A DNA stretch of 45,336 bases from a virus. Both the position numbers and the translations under genes were made by a program. This document shows positions 38,766 through 45,336 of the stretch, piece by piece. The DNA lies in IMG/VR virus record IMGVR_UViG_3300012964_000015, positions 1 to 45,336 of that record. One strand, written 5' to 3'. Positions within the stretch are counted from its first letter, which is position 1; each line of letters opens with the position of its first letter. The notes under the pieces were generated by a model, which saw only the letters and a program-made list of their open reading frames with translations, did not search any database and was not told the DNA's origin.

Positions 38766-39447
38766 TACATTCCTTCCAAAATGAATTCTTCCTACTCAGA
38801 TAATGACGATTATTAATAAGAGATATAAACCCACTATCATTATGTGCACATCCTATTTCAATATTAATCTTATCTTTATTATCTTTATTAATCAATGACA
38901 AAAGAAAATCTTCTTTATTGGATTTCTTTAAAGTAGTGTAATAACTTAGTTCGGGTTGTTTAATATTATTAAGATCTTGATAAGAAATAAGTTTAAGATA
39001 GAAAGTAAACAGACTTAATTTCCATACTTCACTTTGCCATGCTTTATCTGCTTCAATAATAACAGTATTTGGAATATTGGTTTCAATAATAATACTTGGT
39101 TCTACCTTAGAAAGATGTTCTGCATACCTAATATTACCTTCATAATTACCTTTAAAGAACTCTAATGCCGCTGGTACAGGGAATTTAAGGCTTAGTCTTA
39201 GTTTATCATCATCATAAGGAGATTCTTTATAATCATAATTAAATCCATAAATACTTGCTGGTTTAGAATGCTCACGACTATACAGTAAATCACCTAGAAA
39301 ATCACGACATTTAACTTCAGTCATTACTTGCTTATAATTATTATCATCAATTTTAGTAACAAAAGCAAACTTAATGTTCATTGATTGAGATATTTCAGAG
39401 AGAAATCCTACCAGTGGTTTTATTTCTAAATTAACTGGTGTATTCAT
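38758..39447 (-). CDS. Unknown protein of the amidoligase cassette, 229 aa (paralogue of the 251-aa gene)
   Basis: Shares layout with the protein at 39444-40199: V-[KD]-CR-x-[FY]-[LM]-G near residue 50, WKLSLFTFYLKLISY around 140-155 then E-L-S-Y-Y, and DSGFISLINNRHYLSRKN near the end. The two genes are adjacent with an ATGA overlap. No catalytic motif is obvious. Position at the end of the ligase operon suggests it is a substrate, carrier or recognition protein for the modification system. Confidence 0.55.
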   Translation of the reverse strand: MNTPVNLEIKPLVGFLSEISQSMNIKFAFVTKIDDNNYKQVMTEVKCRDFLGDLLYSREHSKPASIYGFNYDYKESPYDDDKLRLSLKFPVPAALEFFKGNYEGNIRYAEHLSKVEPSIIIETNIPNTVIIEADKAWQSEVWKLSLFTFYLKLISYQDLNNIKQPELSYYTTLKKSNKEDFLLSLINKDNKDKINIEIGCAHNDSGFISLINNRHYLSRKNSFWKECNV

Positions 39448-40199
39448 TTGCTAATTCCTAATAGTTTAGACATTGGGGGGTTATATCCTTGACATATTGA
39501 TACAAATCCGGTCATTGTGTGGCGTAGATATATATCATTGCCATAAACTGAAGGATCAAAAATTTCATCTTCTGGTTTCATACTAATATTACCAAATAGA
39601 TTCTTATAATTCTTTTTCATTAATTTATAGTACTCTATTTCTGGAACATCATCCTCTGAATAGCATAATGTTTTTAACATATATGTGTACAATTGTATTT
39701 TCCAGCAACTATCTTTCCACATTGGACTACCTTCTACTACAATAAAGATTGGACTACCTTCTACTACAATAAAGTCATTTTCTGTTTTATAAGTAGAAAA
39801 AGAATATGTTGACAAAGGTATACTAAATTCTTCTTCAATCTTGTTTAATTCCTTAAAACGAGCCTCAAAATATTCCTTATGTGAAGCAGTAGTGATATTA
39901 ATACCAATAATTGTATTTCCTTCTAGATAATTATAGTCGTTTTCAAATTGGTATCCACACCCTTCTCTATTGTACATATGGCTCTTTGGAAAAGATTTTA
40001 GGGCTTTTAGTTGAAATGTTGCTTCCCCCATATAGCTACGACAATCTACCAAAATAAAATGAGGTTCATAATTACTATCCTCTTTCTTATTAAGCATAGT
40101 GAATCGAATTCTACGGGCAGAGTACTGCCAAGTGTCTATAATTCTTGTACTAAATATAGAAGAATCCTTATTTTTCTTTCTCAATACTATTTTACTCAT
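39444..40199 (-). CDS. Unknown protein of the amidoligase cassette, 251 aa, with 9-residue internal duplication
   Basis: Paralogous to the neighbouring 229-aa protein: LVDCRSYMGEAT, CWKIQLYTYMLKTLCY then E-I-E-Y-Y, and MTGFVSICQGY near the C-terminus. A perfect 27-bp tandem repeat adds nine residues (two copies of FIVVEGSP) just before the conserved W-K-D-S-C-W-K segment. The frame is kept, so the protein could still fold. Function unknown; ATGA or one-base overlaps tie it to the ATP-grasp gene. Confidence 0.55.
   Translation of the reverse strand: MSKIVLRKKNKDSSIFSTRIIDTWQYSARRIRFTMLNKKEDSNYEPHFILVDCRSYMGEATFQLKALKSFPKSHMYNREGCGYQFENDYNYLEGNTIIGINITTASHKEYFEARFKELNKIEEEFSIPLSTYSFSTYKTENDFIVVEGSPIFIVVEGSPMWKDSCWKIQLYTYMLKTLCYSEDDVPEIEYYKLMKKNYKNLFGNISMKPEDEIFDPSVYGNDIYLRHTMTGFVSICQGYNPPMSKLLGISK
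39721..39774 (-). repeat. Perfect 27-bp tandem duplication, in frame
   Basis: Positions 39721-39747 and 39748-39774 are identical. The unit starts ATTGGACTACC and ends CAATAAAG. It lies inside the 251-aa gene and adds nine codons. Like the tRNA-Leu repeat it has exactly two perfect copies, pointing to recent slippage or a common artefact. Confidence 0.95.
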
Positions 40200-40927
40200 T
40201 AATAAATCTCCTTTATTTTAGAAACAAGTTGTTTTACTGTATATGGAAATAGAATTGGTGAAGAATTAATTTCCAACAGATTAAGTTTACCTGACGTATC
40301 TGTAATAATATCAAGCCCACAAAAATCAAGACCAATATTATTATATACTTTATTAACTAAATCAACTAATTGTGGATGATTATATGAATCATCCTTTTTA
40401 ATCAATTTAAAATCAAATACTCCTGAATCATTGTTAATTGTTTTTACATAAATAGAAAGAACTTCCTTTTTCCATACATAAACACGAAGTTCTTGTACTT
40501 CGTCAATAAGTTTTGTCCAGAAAACTGCTTCTGAATTATTAAACTCTGTAATTGATTGTATATATGATAGACCCTCCCCATTTGATCCTTTTGAAGTTCC
40601 TCTTGCGACTAAGATGTGACTGTCCATAAGCCAATTTCGTGCTTCTGCTTTATCTGTTGTATAGGCAACTGTAATGTCACAACCAATTAGAGCATTAAAG
40701 GTTTTAATTTTATCAATAGCAATTTGTGTTGGGATAACTTTATTAATTGTTGCACCTTTTACTGCCTTTACTGGACGAGAAAATCCGAATTTAAACACAC
40801 AATCATAATTTGAAAAATCACGTCTATCTGTTTCATAGGGATTCTCACAATCTGCTTTTAGTGCCTCTGCAAGAATATGTGCCGATTGCTCACCTACTTT
40901 TGTATATAGTACTACTATTTTGGTCAT
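40199..40927 (-). CDS. ATP-grasp ligase
   Basis: ATP-grasp signature: the flexible loop TSKGSNGEGLSYI (about residues 112-124), ELRVYVWKKEVLSIYVK with the catalytic beta-hairpin, and GLDFCGLDII...GKLNLLEINSSPIL with the metal-binding Glu/Asn near the C-terminus. ATP-grasp enzymes join a carboxylate and an amine through an acyl-phosphate. In this cassette it would cooperate with two amidoligases and two glutaminase-type domains, as in the phage amidoligase systems described by Iyer, Aravind and colleagues. Confidence 0.75.
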   Translation of the reverse strand: MTKIVVLYTKVGEQSAHILAEALKADCENPYETDRRDFSNYDCVFKFGFSRPVKAVKGATINKVIPTQIAIDKIKTFNALIGCDITVAYTTDKAEARNWLMDSHILVARGTSKGSNGEGLSYIQSITEFNNSEAVFWTKLIDEVQELRVYVWKKEVLSIYVKTINNDSGVFDFKLIKKDDSYNHPQLVDLVNKVYNNIGLDFCGLDIITDTSGKLNLLEINSSPILFPYTVKQLVSKIKEIY

Positions 40928-40936
40928 TATATTCCT

Positions 40937-42265
40937 TTAATTACAATGATTTGCTTGAGACAATGATGCAGCACAGGTATAGCATAGTTTGCACTCATCA
41001 ACTACTGTTAATTCCTTTTCAGGAAAATTCTTACTACAAAATTCACATTCTACTAATTTTGATTTACTACTTATACCATTAAACAATTTGATTTGTGATA
41101 CTGTATAATGACTCTCCTTTGCATTTACAAATGATGTTGTAACAATTTTGCCAACTAGATTCTTTTCATAAATAAATTTACTGAGTTCATCTACTTTACC
41201 ATAAACTTTAATTCTAAACTCATCTTCAAAATCTACTGCCATAGTAGGTAGTGATGGGTCAAGTTCTTGATTAATAAGAAGATCTCCTTCAAGATATGAG
41301 GAATGTTTTCCTTGGTGGAAAGCTCCTGCTCTAAACCTAATGTCTTGACCAAATGCAAAGGAGCCTTTTGACTTATTTTCAATTTTTAATGGTTCTTGAT
41401 ATATTGTATGTCCAGCTTTAGGGGTTCCATCTGGATTCCAAGGCCACTCTTCTGTAGAGTTATACTCAGCTCCTTCTTCATCATATTCCATATAAGGATG
41501 ATGCTTATTCTTTTTACGTTTACTATCCCCAAAGAATCCTACTGTCTGTTTATAAACATATTTATAGAATTCCACAACCTTTTCAGTATAACTTACTACA
41601 TCATCAAAAGGGAAAGAATATATTTTATGAGTATCTAACATTTTAGAAGATGTAATTGTAATATTATTACGTCCAAGAATCCATTTTGCAAGTCCTTCCT
41701 CTGAAGAAAAGAAAAAACAATCTGCTGATTCAACTATGTATAAAGGGCGTTGAGCATTGCGACAAAAATTAATTGTCTTTTCTTTGGCATCTGCCCAAAT
41801 CAAAGCAAAAGCACCATCAATTTCTTTTAGTGTCTCTTCAGCCCCTTTATTAGCAATTCCATAACAAATTGCTTTACTATCAGACTCATATATAGGGTGT
41901 AAATTATCATGCTTAAGTAGTGTACCATTATGAACAAGAGTAATATGCTTTTCACGGAATGGATGAGTATTCTTTGTACTAACTCCGCCTTTAGTTCCTG
42001 CACGATTATGACCGACTACATAAGAAGATTCCTTATAAATTGTATCTATTGAATCCTCATATTCCTTTTGGTCAATAAATATAGAAGAAGGTATTGCTGC
42101 CTTTAGAACCAAATTATTGAAAGACTCTTTCTTTGAGTTATAAAAGATACCAGTACCATCCCTACCCCTAAGTTGATCTGCATATAGCATTTGAGTAAAT
42201 GAATCAATCTCATTTTTCACAAATCCAAACTTACGTTTTGAAATCATTGCCACTAAACCACACAT
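40937..42265 (-). CDS. Class II glutamine amidotransferase domain protein with C-terminal zinc finger
   Basis: The start MCGLVAM places the nucleophile Cys at position 2 after Met removal; RGRDGTG (33-39), GHNRAGT (85-91), HNGT (112-115) and ESDS (127-130) are the glutamine-site motifs of the Ntn family. The C-terminal 35 residues hold CEFC ... CKLCYTC, probably a zinc ribbon. No synthetase domain such as asparagine synthase is fused, so the ammonia or gamma-glutamyl acceptor must be handled by partners. It follows the amidoligase gene by four bases. Confidence 0.8.
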   Translation of the reverse strand: MCGLVAMISKRKFGFVKNEIDSFTQMLYADQLRGRDGTGIFYNSKKESFNNLVLKAAIPSSIFIDQKEYEDSIDTIYKESSYVVGHNRAGTKGGVSTKNTHPFREKHITLVHNGTLLKHDNLHPIYESDSKAICYGIANKGAEETLKEIDGAFALIWADAKEKTINFCRNAQRPLYIVESADCFFFSSEEGLAKWILGRNNITITSSKMLDTHKIYSFPFDDVVSYTEKVVEFYKYVYKQTVGFFGDSKRKKNKHHPYMEYDEEGAEYNSTEEWPWNPDGTPKAGHTIYQEPLKIENKSKGSFAFGQDIRFRAGAFHQGKHSSYLEGDLLINQELDPSLPTMAVDFEDEFRIKVYGKVDELSKFIYEKNLVGKIVTTSFVNAKESHYTVSQIKLFNGISSKSKLVECEFCSKNFPEKELTVVDECKLCYTCAASLSQANHCN

Positions 42266-42269
42266 AATT

Positions 42270-43172
42270 TTATCCTTTAAATTTAATTTCTATTTTATCA
42301 TCTGCTTTATTTTTATTAAAGCACATATTTTTTGTAGCTGTTACACATGATTCTACATCTTCCTTAAATGTGGGTTGATTTAGAAGTAGATTTGCATACT
42401 TACCAAATATACTATGACATAACTCAATATAACTAGAGTCTGAATTCATAGTTAGAAGAATTCCTTCTAGAGTAGAAACATCATATTTCTTTGAAAAAAT
42501 CTTTAAAGATATAATAAGGTTAATCCAATTAATTATATATTTAGTGTCTGTTGTTCCTTTTAAGTGACGAAACTCAATTGTTCCTTGAACATTACTTCCA
42601 TCAAGACCAAATATAGGGCAAATATTAAAACCAAAATATTTATACCAGCTAAAGTCCATGTTCTTTCCTGACTGTCCTTCCATAAAGAGTTGGCTCAATA
42701 ATTGTTTTGGGTAATAAGGAGAAGCATATAGAGGAACACAGAAATTACTATTCCATCTATCCCCTGTAAATCTATATAAAGACCTTTCAAAAATAGAATA
42801 AAGAATCATGAACTTACCTATCTCTTGTAGAGTCATTTCCCTTACATTAATATGTACATGCACAGAGCATCTACTTGATGCAAGAGGGTCTTCTAAGCCA
42901 GAAAATAACCTATCTAATTCCACCTCAATATACTTAGCTTTGATTGGGACTGTTACAAACTCTCTCCCCCTAACCTTGAGTGAACCATCCTCAATATTTT
43001 GCCAAGTACTTCCAGATATATTCCTACATTCAGTTTTACTTATATTTTCTAATTCTATTTCAACTCCAATATAAGTATACCCCCCTACAATTGGTAGTTT
43101 ACCCTCAAGTCCTACATATTTATTTAAAGGTTTATATCTAGCAATAGACTTTACTTGAATTTCATTTCCCAT
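42270..43172 (-). CDS. Amidoligase (glutamine synthetase-like fold)
   Basis: YIGVEIELE (about residues 32-40, metal-binding Glu pair), EDGSLKVRGREFVTVPI, CSVHVHINV (His for ATP/phosphate contact) and TIEFRHLKGT are the core motifs of the amidoligase_2 family, which joins carboxyl and amino groups with ATP. 300 residues is typical. It overlaps the upstream gene by 11 bases. Probable partner of the second ligase at 43738-44700. Confidence 0.8.
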   Translation of the reverse strand: MGNEIQVKSIARYKPLNKYVGLEGKLPIVGGYTYIGVEIELENISKTECRNISGSTWQNIEDGSLKVRGREFVTVPIKAKYIEVELDRLFSGLEDPLASSRCSVHVHINVREMTLQEIGKFMILYSIFERSLYRFTGDRWNSNFCVPLYASPYYPKQLLSQLFMEGQSGKNMDFSWYKYFGFNICPIFGLDGSNVQGTIEFRHLKGTTDTKYIINWINLIISLKIFSKKYDVSTLEGILLTMNSDSSYIELCHSIFGKYANLLLNQPTFKEDVESCVTATKNMCFNKNKADDKIEIKFKG

Positions 43173-43728
43173 AAGTATCCCTTAACCAATCTTTAATTTC
43201 TTGGGTAAAAAGTTCATTACTACAGATTACTTTATCTTCCCCTAGTGTGCCAATAAAATGATTATGGTAGAAAATATTTTTCTCTTCGTCAACAATAATA
43301 TCAACTTTCTTAAAAGAAGTTAAATTAAGGACATTTCTCCATTGAATACAGGGACTTAATTCTGTGAATTTTTTAACAAGAGTACATAATACATACCCTG
43401 CTTCTGAAAAACTCTTCGCCCATTGTTTTTTTGGTATTTTATTTATATAAATATACCCAAGCTCACTTGATGAATATAGACCTGTTTCAGGCATAAATAC
43501 TTCAAGAGATTTAACAACAGTAACAATAGGACCTCCACTATGAATTAGTGAGTCGTAATTAAAGTAACTTACTTTATTAAAATCCCAATAAAATTCAACG
43601 ATATACTCTAATTTCCCATTAAGAAACATAACTGTATTAACTAGTTTTTTATTGGCTTCATGTAGAGCAATATCCCCTGATAGGTCAAGAATTTCTTCAA
43701 TTCTTTTTACTAATATGTTTTTAGCCAT
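43162..43728 (-). CDS. Unknown protein between two amidoligases, 188 aa
   Basis: Alternating beta-type segments (MFLNGKLEYIVEFYWDFNKVSYF; IVTVVKSLEVFMPE) and a late GYIYINKIPKKQWAKSF motif that resembles the 'GYI.....YYLSR...W..G' ending found in several phage proteins, and weakly the end of the 229-aa paralogue. The place inside the cassette suggests it is part of the modification system. No active-site motif found. Confidence 0.5.
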   Translation of the reverse strand: MAKNILVKRIEEILDLSGDIALHEANKKLVNTVMFLNGKLEYIVEFYWDFNKVSYFNYDSLIHSGGPIVTVVKSLEVFMPETGLYSSSELGYIYINKIPKKQWAKSFSEAGYVLCTLVKKFTELSPCIQWRNVLNLTSFKKVDIIVDEEKNIFYHNHFIGTLGEDKVICSNELFTQEIKDWLRDTYGK

Positions 43729-43737
43729 GACCGTCCT

Positions 43738-44700
43738 TTATCCTTGTTCGGGCTCTGGATTGTTCCAAAGTTCGTCAAGAGTAAAATAATTTGGGGGTGG
43801 TGCTATAGGTTGAGCATTAGTCATCTGCATAATAAAGGGATTTGCTAGAGCTCCTTGAATACCTCCTAATAGCTCATTAAAACTCTTAGTACTTCTCAGT
43901 GAAGTCTTAGGTGTAGGTTTAGCATAATTAATATTAATATCATATTCCTTAACTAGATTTTCTGCTAGTTTCTTATCTCCATTATTAATACATTCCACAA
44001 TTCTTTCTTGATCTTTTGAAATGTCTTGTGCAAAATGACAAGCCAATTCTGTTTGATAATAAACCCAACGAATCAAGTCTTTATCAAACAACCAGAAGTT
44101 AGAAAGTGTACGATATTCAACTCCATAAAACTTAGGGCGCATTGCACCTGCTTTACCATAAAGTTTACGACGTTCCTTTGAACTATTACTATCATCAAGA
44201 AGGATACTTGGTACACCAAGGAACAAATCCATATTCTTAATTACTTCAGCCATGTTACGATCTGTTCCAACATGGATATGCCCCCCTGCTGTACGCAAGG
44301 TTGGGTCATCTGTTGTTGGCTTTGGATTTTCACACATCAACCACGCATCATAGTCAGGCTCACATCCAAATGTCAATGCTTTTGGGTGTACAAGCTGCCC
44401 TTTATCAAACAAGGCAGAACTTTCATTTGACATTTCAAACCCAAGTTTAGTAATAATTGTATTAGACTCATTCTTCATTCTGTCCATATATTCAATAAAA
44501 CTACTTGCTGAATTTACTGGAGGAATATTAAATTCTAATGCTACATTATCTTCTTGAACCATAAATCCTGATGGAAGATGTGGAAGTTGTAAGGGAACTT
44601 CTTTAGAACCCCCAATTAATCCACATAAAGCCATGTATTCACCAGAAGGTTTCTTGGCAAATACTTCCATATCACTACCAATTGATTTAAAATTAGACAT
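43738..44700 (-). CDS. Phage-type COOH-NH2 ligase (amidoligase, type 2)
   Basis: Recognisable from GSDMEVF at the N-terminus, VQEDNVALEFNIPP (about residues 49-62), TAGGHIHVG (136-144) and GVEYRTLSNFW (193-203): the glutamate- and histidine-based active site of the phiEco32-like COOH-NH2 ligase family with a glutamine synthetase-type fold. It forms an amide or isopeptide bond using ATP. The Pro/Gln-rich C-terminal 40 residues are probably flexible. It lies at the head of the cassette together with a class I amidotransferase. Confidence 0.8.
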   Translation of the reverse strand: MSNFKSIGSDMEVFAKKPSGEYMALCGLIGGSKEVPLQLPHLPSGFMVQEDNVALEFNIPPVNSASSFIEYMDRMKNESNTIITKLGFEMSNESSALFDKGQLVHPKALTFGCEPDYDAWLMCENPKPTTDDPTLRTAGGHIHVGTDRNMAEVIKNMDLFLGVPSILLDDSNSSKERRKLYGKAGAMRPKFYGVEYRTLSNFWLFDKDLIRWVYYQTELACHFAQDISKDQERIVECINNGDKKLAENLVKEYDININYAKPTPKTSLRSTKSFNELLGGIQGALANPFIMQMTNAQPIAPPPNYFTLDELWNNPEPEQG

Positions 44701-44702
44701 TA

Positions 44703-44924
44703 TTAAAACTCCTCTACTTTAGAAACTTCAAAATTACCATCTGCTGTACGTGTAATTTTTAGTGTTATTCCACTATTACTACAATCTTCCCGTTGTTGAA
44801 TTGCTGCATGTAAAGTGATATAAGAGGAGCCTACTACCGTACCAGTTAAATAGCAATTTATGTATTTCTCTCCAGTTTCATACTTTTGGATACACTCTTT
44901 TATATCACAAATTAATTTTTTCAT
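44703..44924 (-). CDS. Small protein of the amidoligase cassette, 73 aa
   Basis: Start at ATG 44924 with AAGGAG six bases upstream; a longer frame would overlap the zinc peptide gene. Begins MKKLICDIKECIQKYETGEKYINCYL, with beta strands and cysteines afterwards (ITLKITRTADGNFEVSKVEEF). No known family. It precedes the COOH-NH2 ligase by two bases. Confidence 0.5.
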   Translation of the reverse strand: MKKLICDIKECIQKYETGEKYINCYLTGTVVGSSYITLHAAIQQREDCSNSGITLKITRTADGNFEVSKVEEF

Positions 44925-44925
44925 G

Positions 44926-45009
44926 TTATTCTCCTTGATCGTAACCACACTCAGGACAAAAGTACCCTGCAAATCTACAGTGACAAGCTTTACATATTTT
45001 ATATCTCAT
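44926..45009 (-). CDS. 27-residue zinc-ribbon micropeptide
   Basis: ATG at 45009 with GGAG seven bases upstream. Sequence pattern CKACHC...FCPECGYDQGE gives two CxxC knuckles, just enough for one zinc ion. Its last codons form the ribosome binding site of the next gene. Free-standing peptides of this size are common in phages, and this one may once have been the end of a larger protein. Confidence 0.45.
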   Translation of the reverse strand: MRYKICKACHCRFAGYFCPECGYDQGE

Positions 45010-45022
45010 AATTAATCTCCAA

Positions 45023-45336
45023 TTAATAATAAAGTGATTTTGACGAATTATACTCATTAAATGAGAAATCAATCTCGTATTCTTTGAGTTTACTATCCAC
45101 CCAATTAACAAAGGGTGTATCAACTCCACCCCATTCTGGATGTGCTTGCACACAAAAAGCTTTAATTTTTGGATACCATAATACTTCTGGTGTTTTTTCT
45201 ACAATAGACCAGTCTAAGTATGTCCCCCCTTTACCCATCACCCTTGAATGACCAACATCCCATGCAAGCAATTCAAAATCACCATTTGGAACCATAATTT
45301 GATGGTGTGCAGAGGGTATTGATGGAATAATATGAC
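45023..45336 (-). CDS. Class I glutamine amidotransferase / gamma-glutamyl hydrolase-like protein (5' part beyond the window)
   Basis: The open frame runs past the right edge; about 104 residues are visible. IPSAHHQIMVPNG near the edge is the SHHQ-type motif of class I amidotransferases, and AFCVQAHPEWGG holds the catalytic His-Pro-Glu. The nucleophile Cys lies outside the window. It could supply ammonia or remove gamma-glutamyl groups. Its presence completes a set of two amidotransferase types with three ligases. Confidence 0.7.
   Translation of the reverse strand, partial: HIIPSIPSAHHQIMVPNGDFELLAWDVGHSRVMGKGGTYLDWSIVEKTPEVLWYPKIKAFCVQAHPEWGGVDTPFVNWVDSKLKEYEIDFSFNEYNSSKSLYY

Noticed and set aside
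1-45336. CRISPR array, insertion sequence, integrase or attachment site
   Set aside because: No regularly spaced repeat-spacer units, transposase or tyrosine/serine recombinase motifs were found. The direct repeats at 1695-1947 are too few and irregular for CRISPR. Homing nucleases are the only mobile genes recognised.
1-45336. T7-type single-subunit RNA polymerase or N4-type virion RNA polymerase
   Set aside because: Despite T7-like virion and replication genes, no protein in the window shows the palm motifs expected; it may lie outside the window or be absent.

Overview
This window is a large piece of an AT-rich lytic bacteriophage genome, most likely a short-tailed (podovirus-type) phage of a Gram-negative bacterium. 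The evidence is a T7-style virion cassette (portal/connector, scaffold, capsid, tail tubular A and B, and an internal core protein of more than 1,500 residues), combined with T7-style replication genes (endonuclease I, gp6-like exonuclease, family A DNA polymerase, separate primase and helicase). No integrase, repressor or phage RNA polymerase is visible. The promoters that can be recognised look like host sigma-70 promoters.

Layout. (1) Positions 1-947: a short leftward block of small genes, richer in G+C than the rest. (2) Positions 948-2359: a divergent regulatory region. It holds a leftward promoter (1524-1552) feeding a leader of about 570 nt with hairpins and a possible pseudoknot over a ribosome binding site, an AT-rich stretch with paired direct repeats (candidate origin or operator), and a rightward promoter (2191-2219). 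(3) Positions 2360-24892: the rightward virion, packaging and lysis block, with terminase small subunit, holin, tail fibre, DUF5675-type protein, terminase large subunit, portal, scaffold, capsid, tail tubular proteins and internal virion proteins. Two HNH-type homing endonuclease genes are wedged into it. (4) Positions 24902-24934: a bidirectional terminator between the two converging blocks. (5) Positions 24939-45336: a leftward block. It starts at the right edge with a peptide-modification cassette (class I and class II glutamine amidotransferases, two amidoligases, an ATP-grasp enzyme and a pair of paralogous unknowns), then primase, helicase, RNA ligase, a secreted lysozyme, DNA polymerase, two tRNAs, a putative ssDNA-binding protein, nucleases, a tyrosine phosphatase, a second holin and a B12-dependent ribonucleotide reductase.

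The most unusual findings follow. The DNA polymerase is split immediately before motif A by two small genes; coding remnants are still readable, and a dinucleotide frameshift sits inside a 61-nt quasi-palindrome at the start of the C-terminal half. tRNA-Leu(UAA) carries a perfect 19-bp internal tandem duplication, and a second perfect tandem duplication (27 bp, in frame) lies in a gene of the amidoligase cassette. A 30-codon remnant of a calcineurin-like phosphoesterase lies next to the polymerase gene. The exonuclease gene appears to have its only well-placed ribosome binding site in front of an AUA codon, next to an endonuclease VII-like gene. Several real genes shorter than 60 codons (22-58 aa) were found by reading the strand directly; most are joined to neighbours by ATGA, GTGA or TAATG overlaps.
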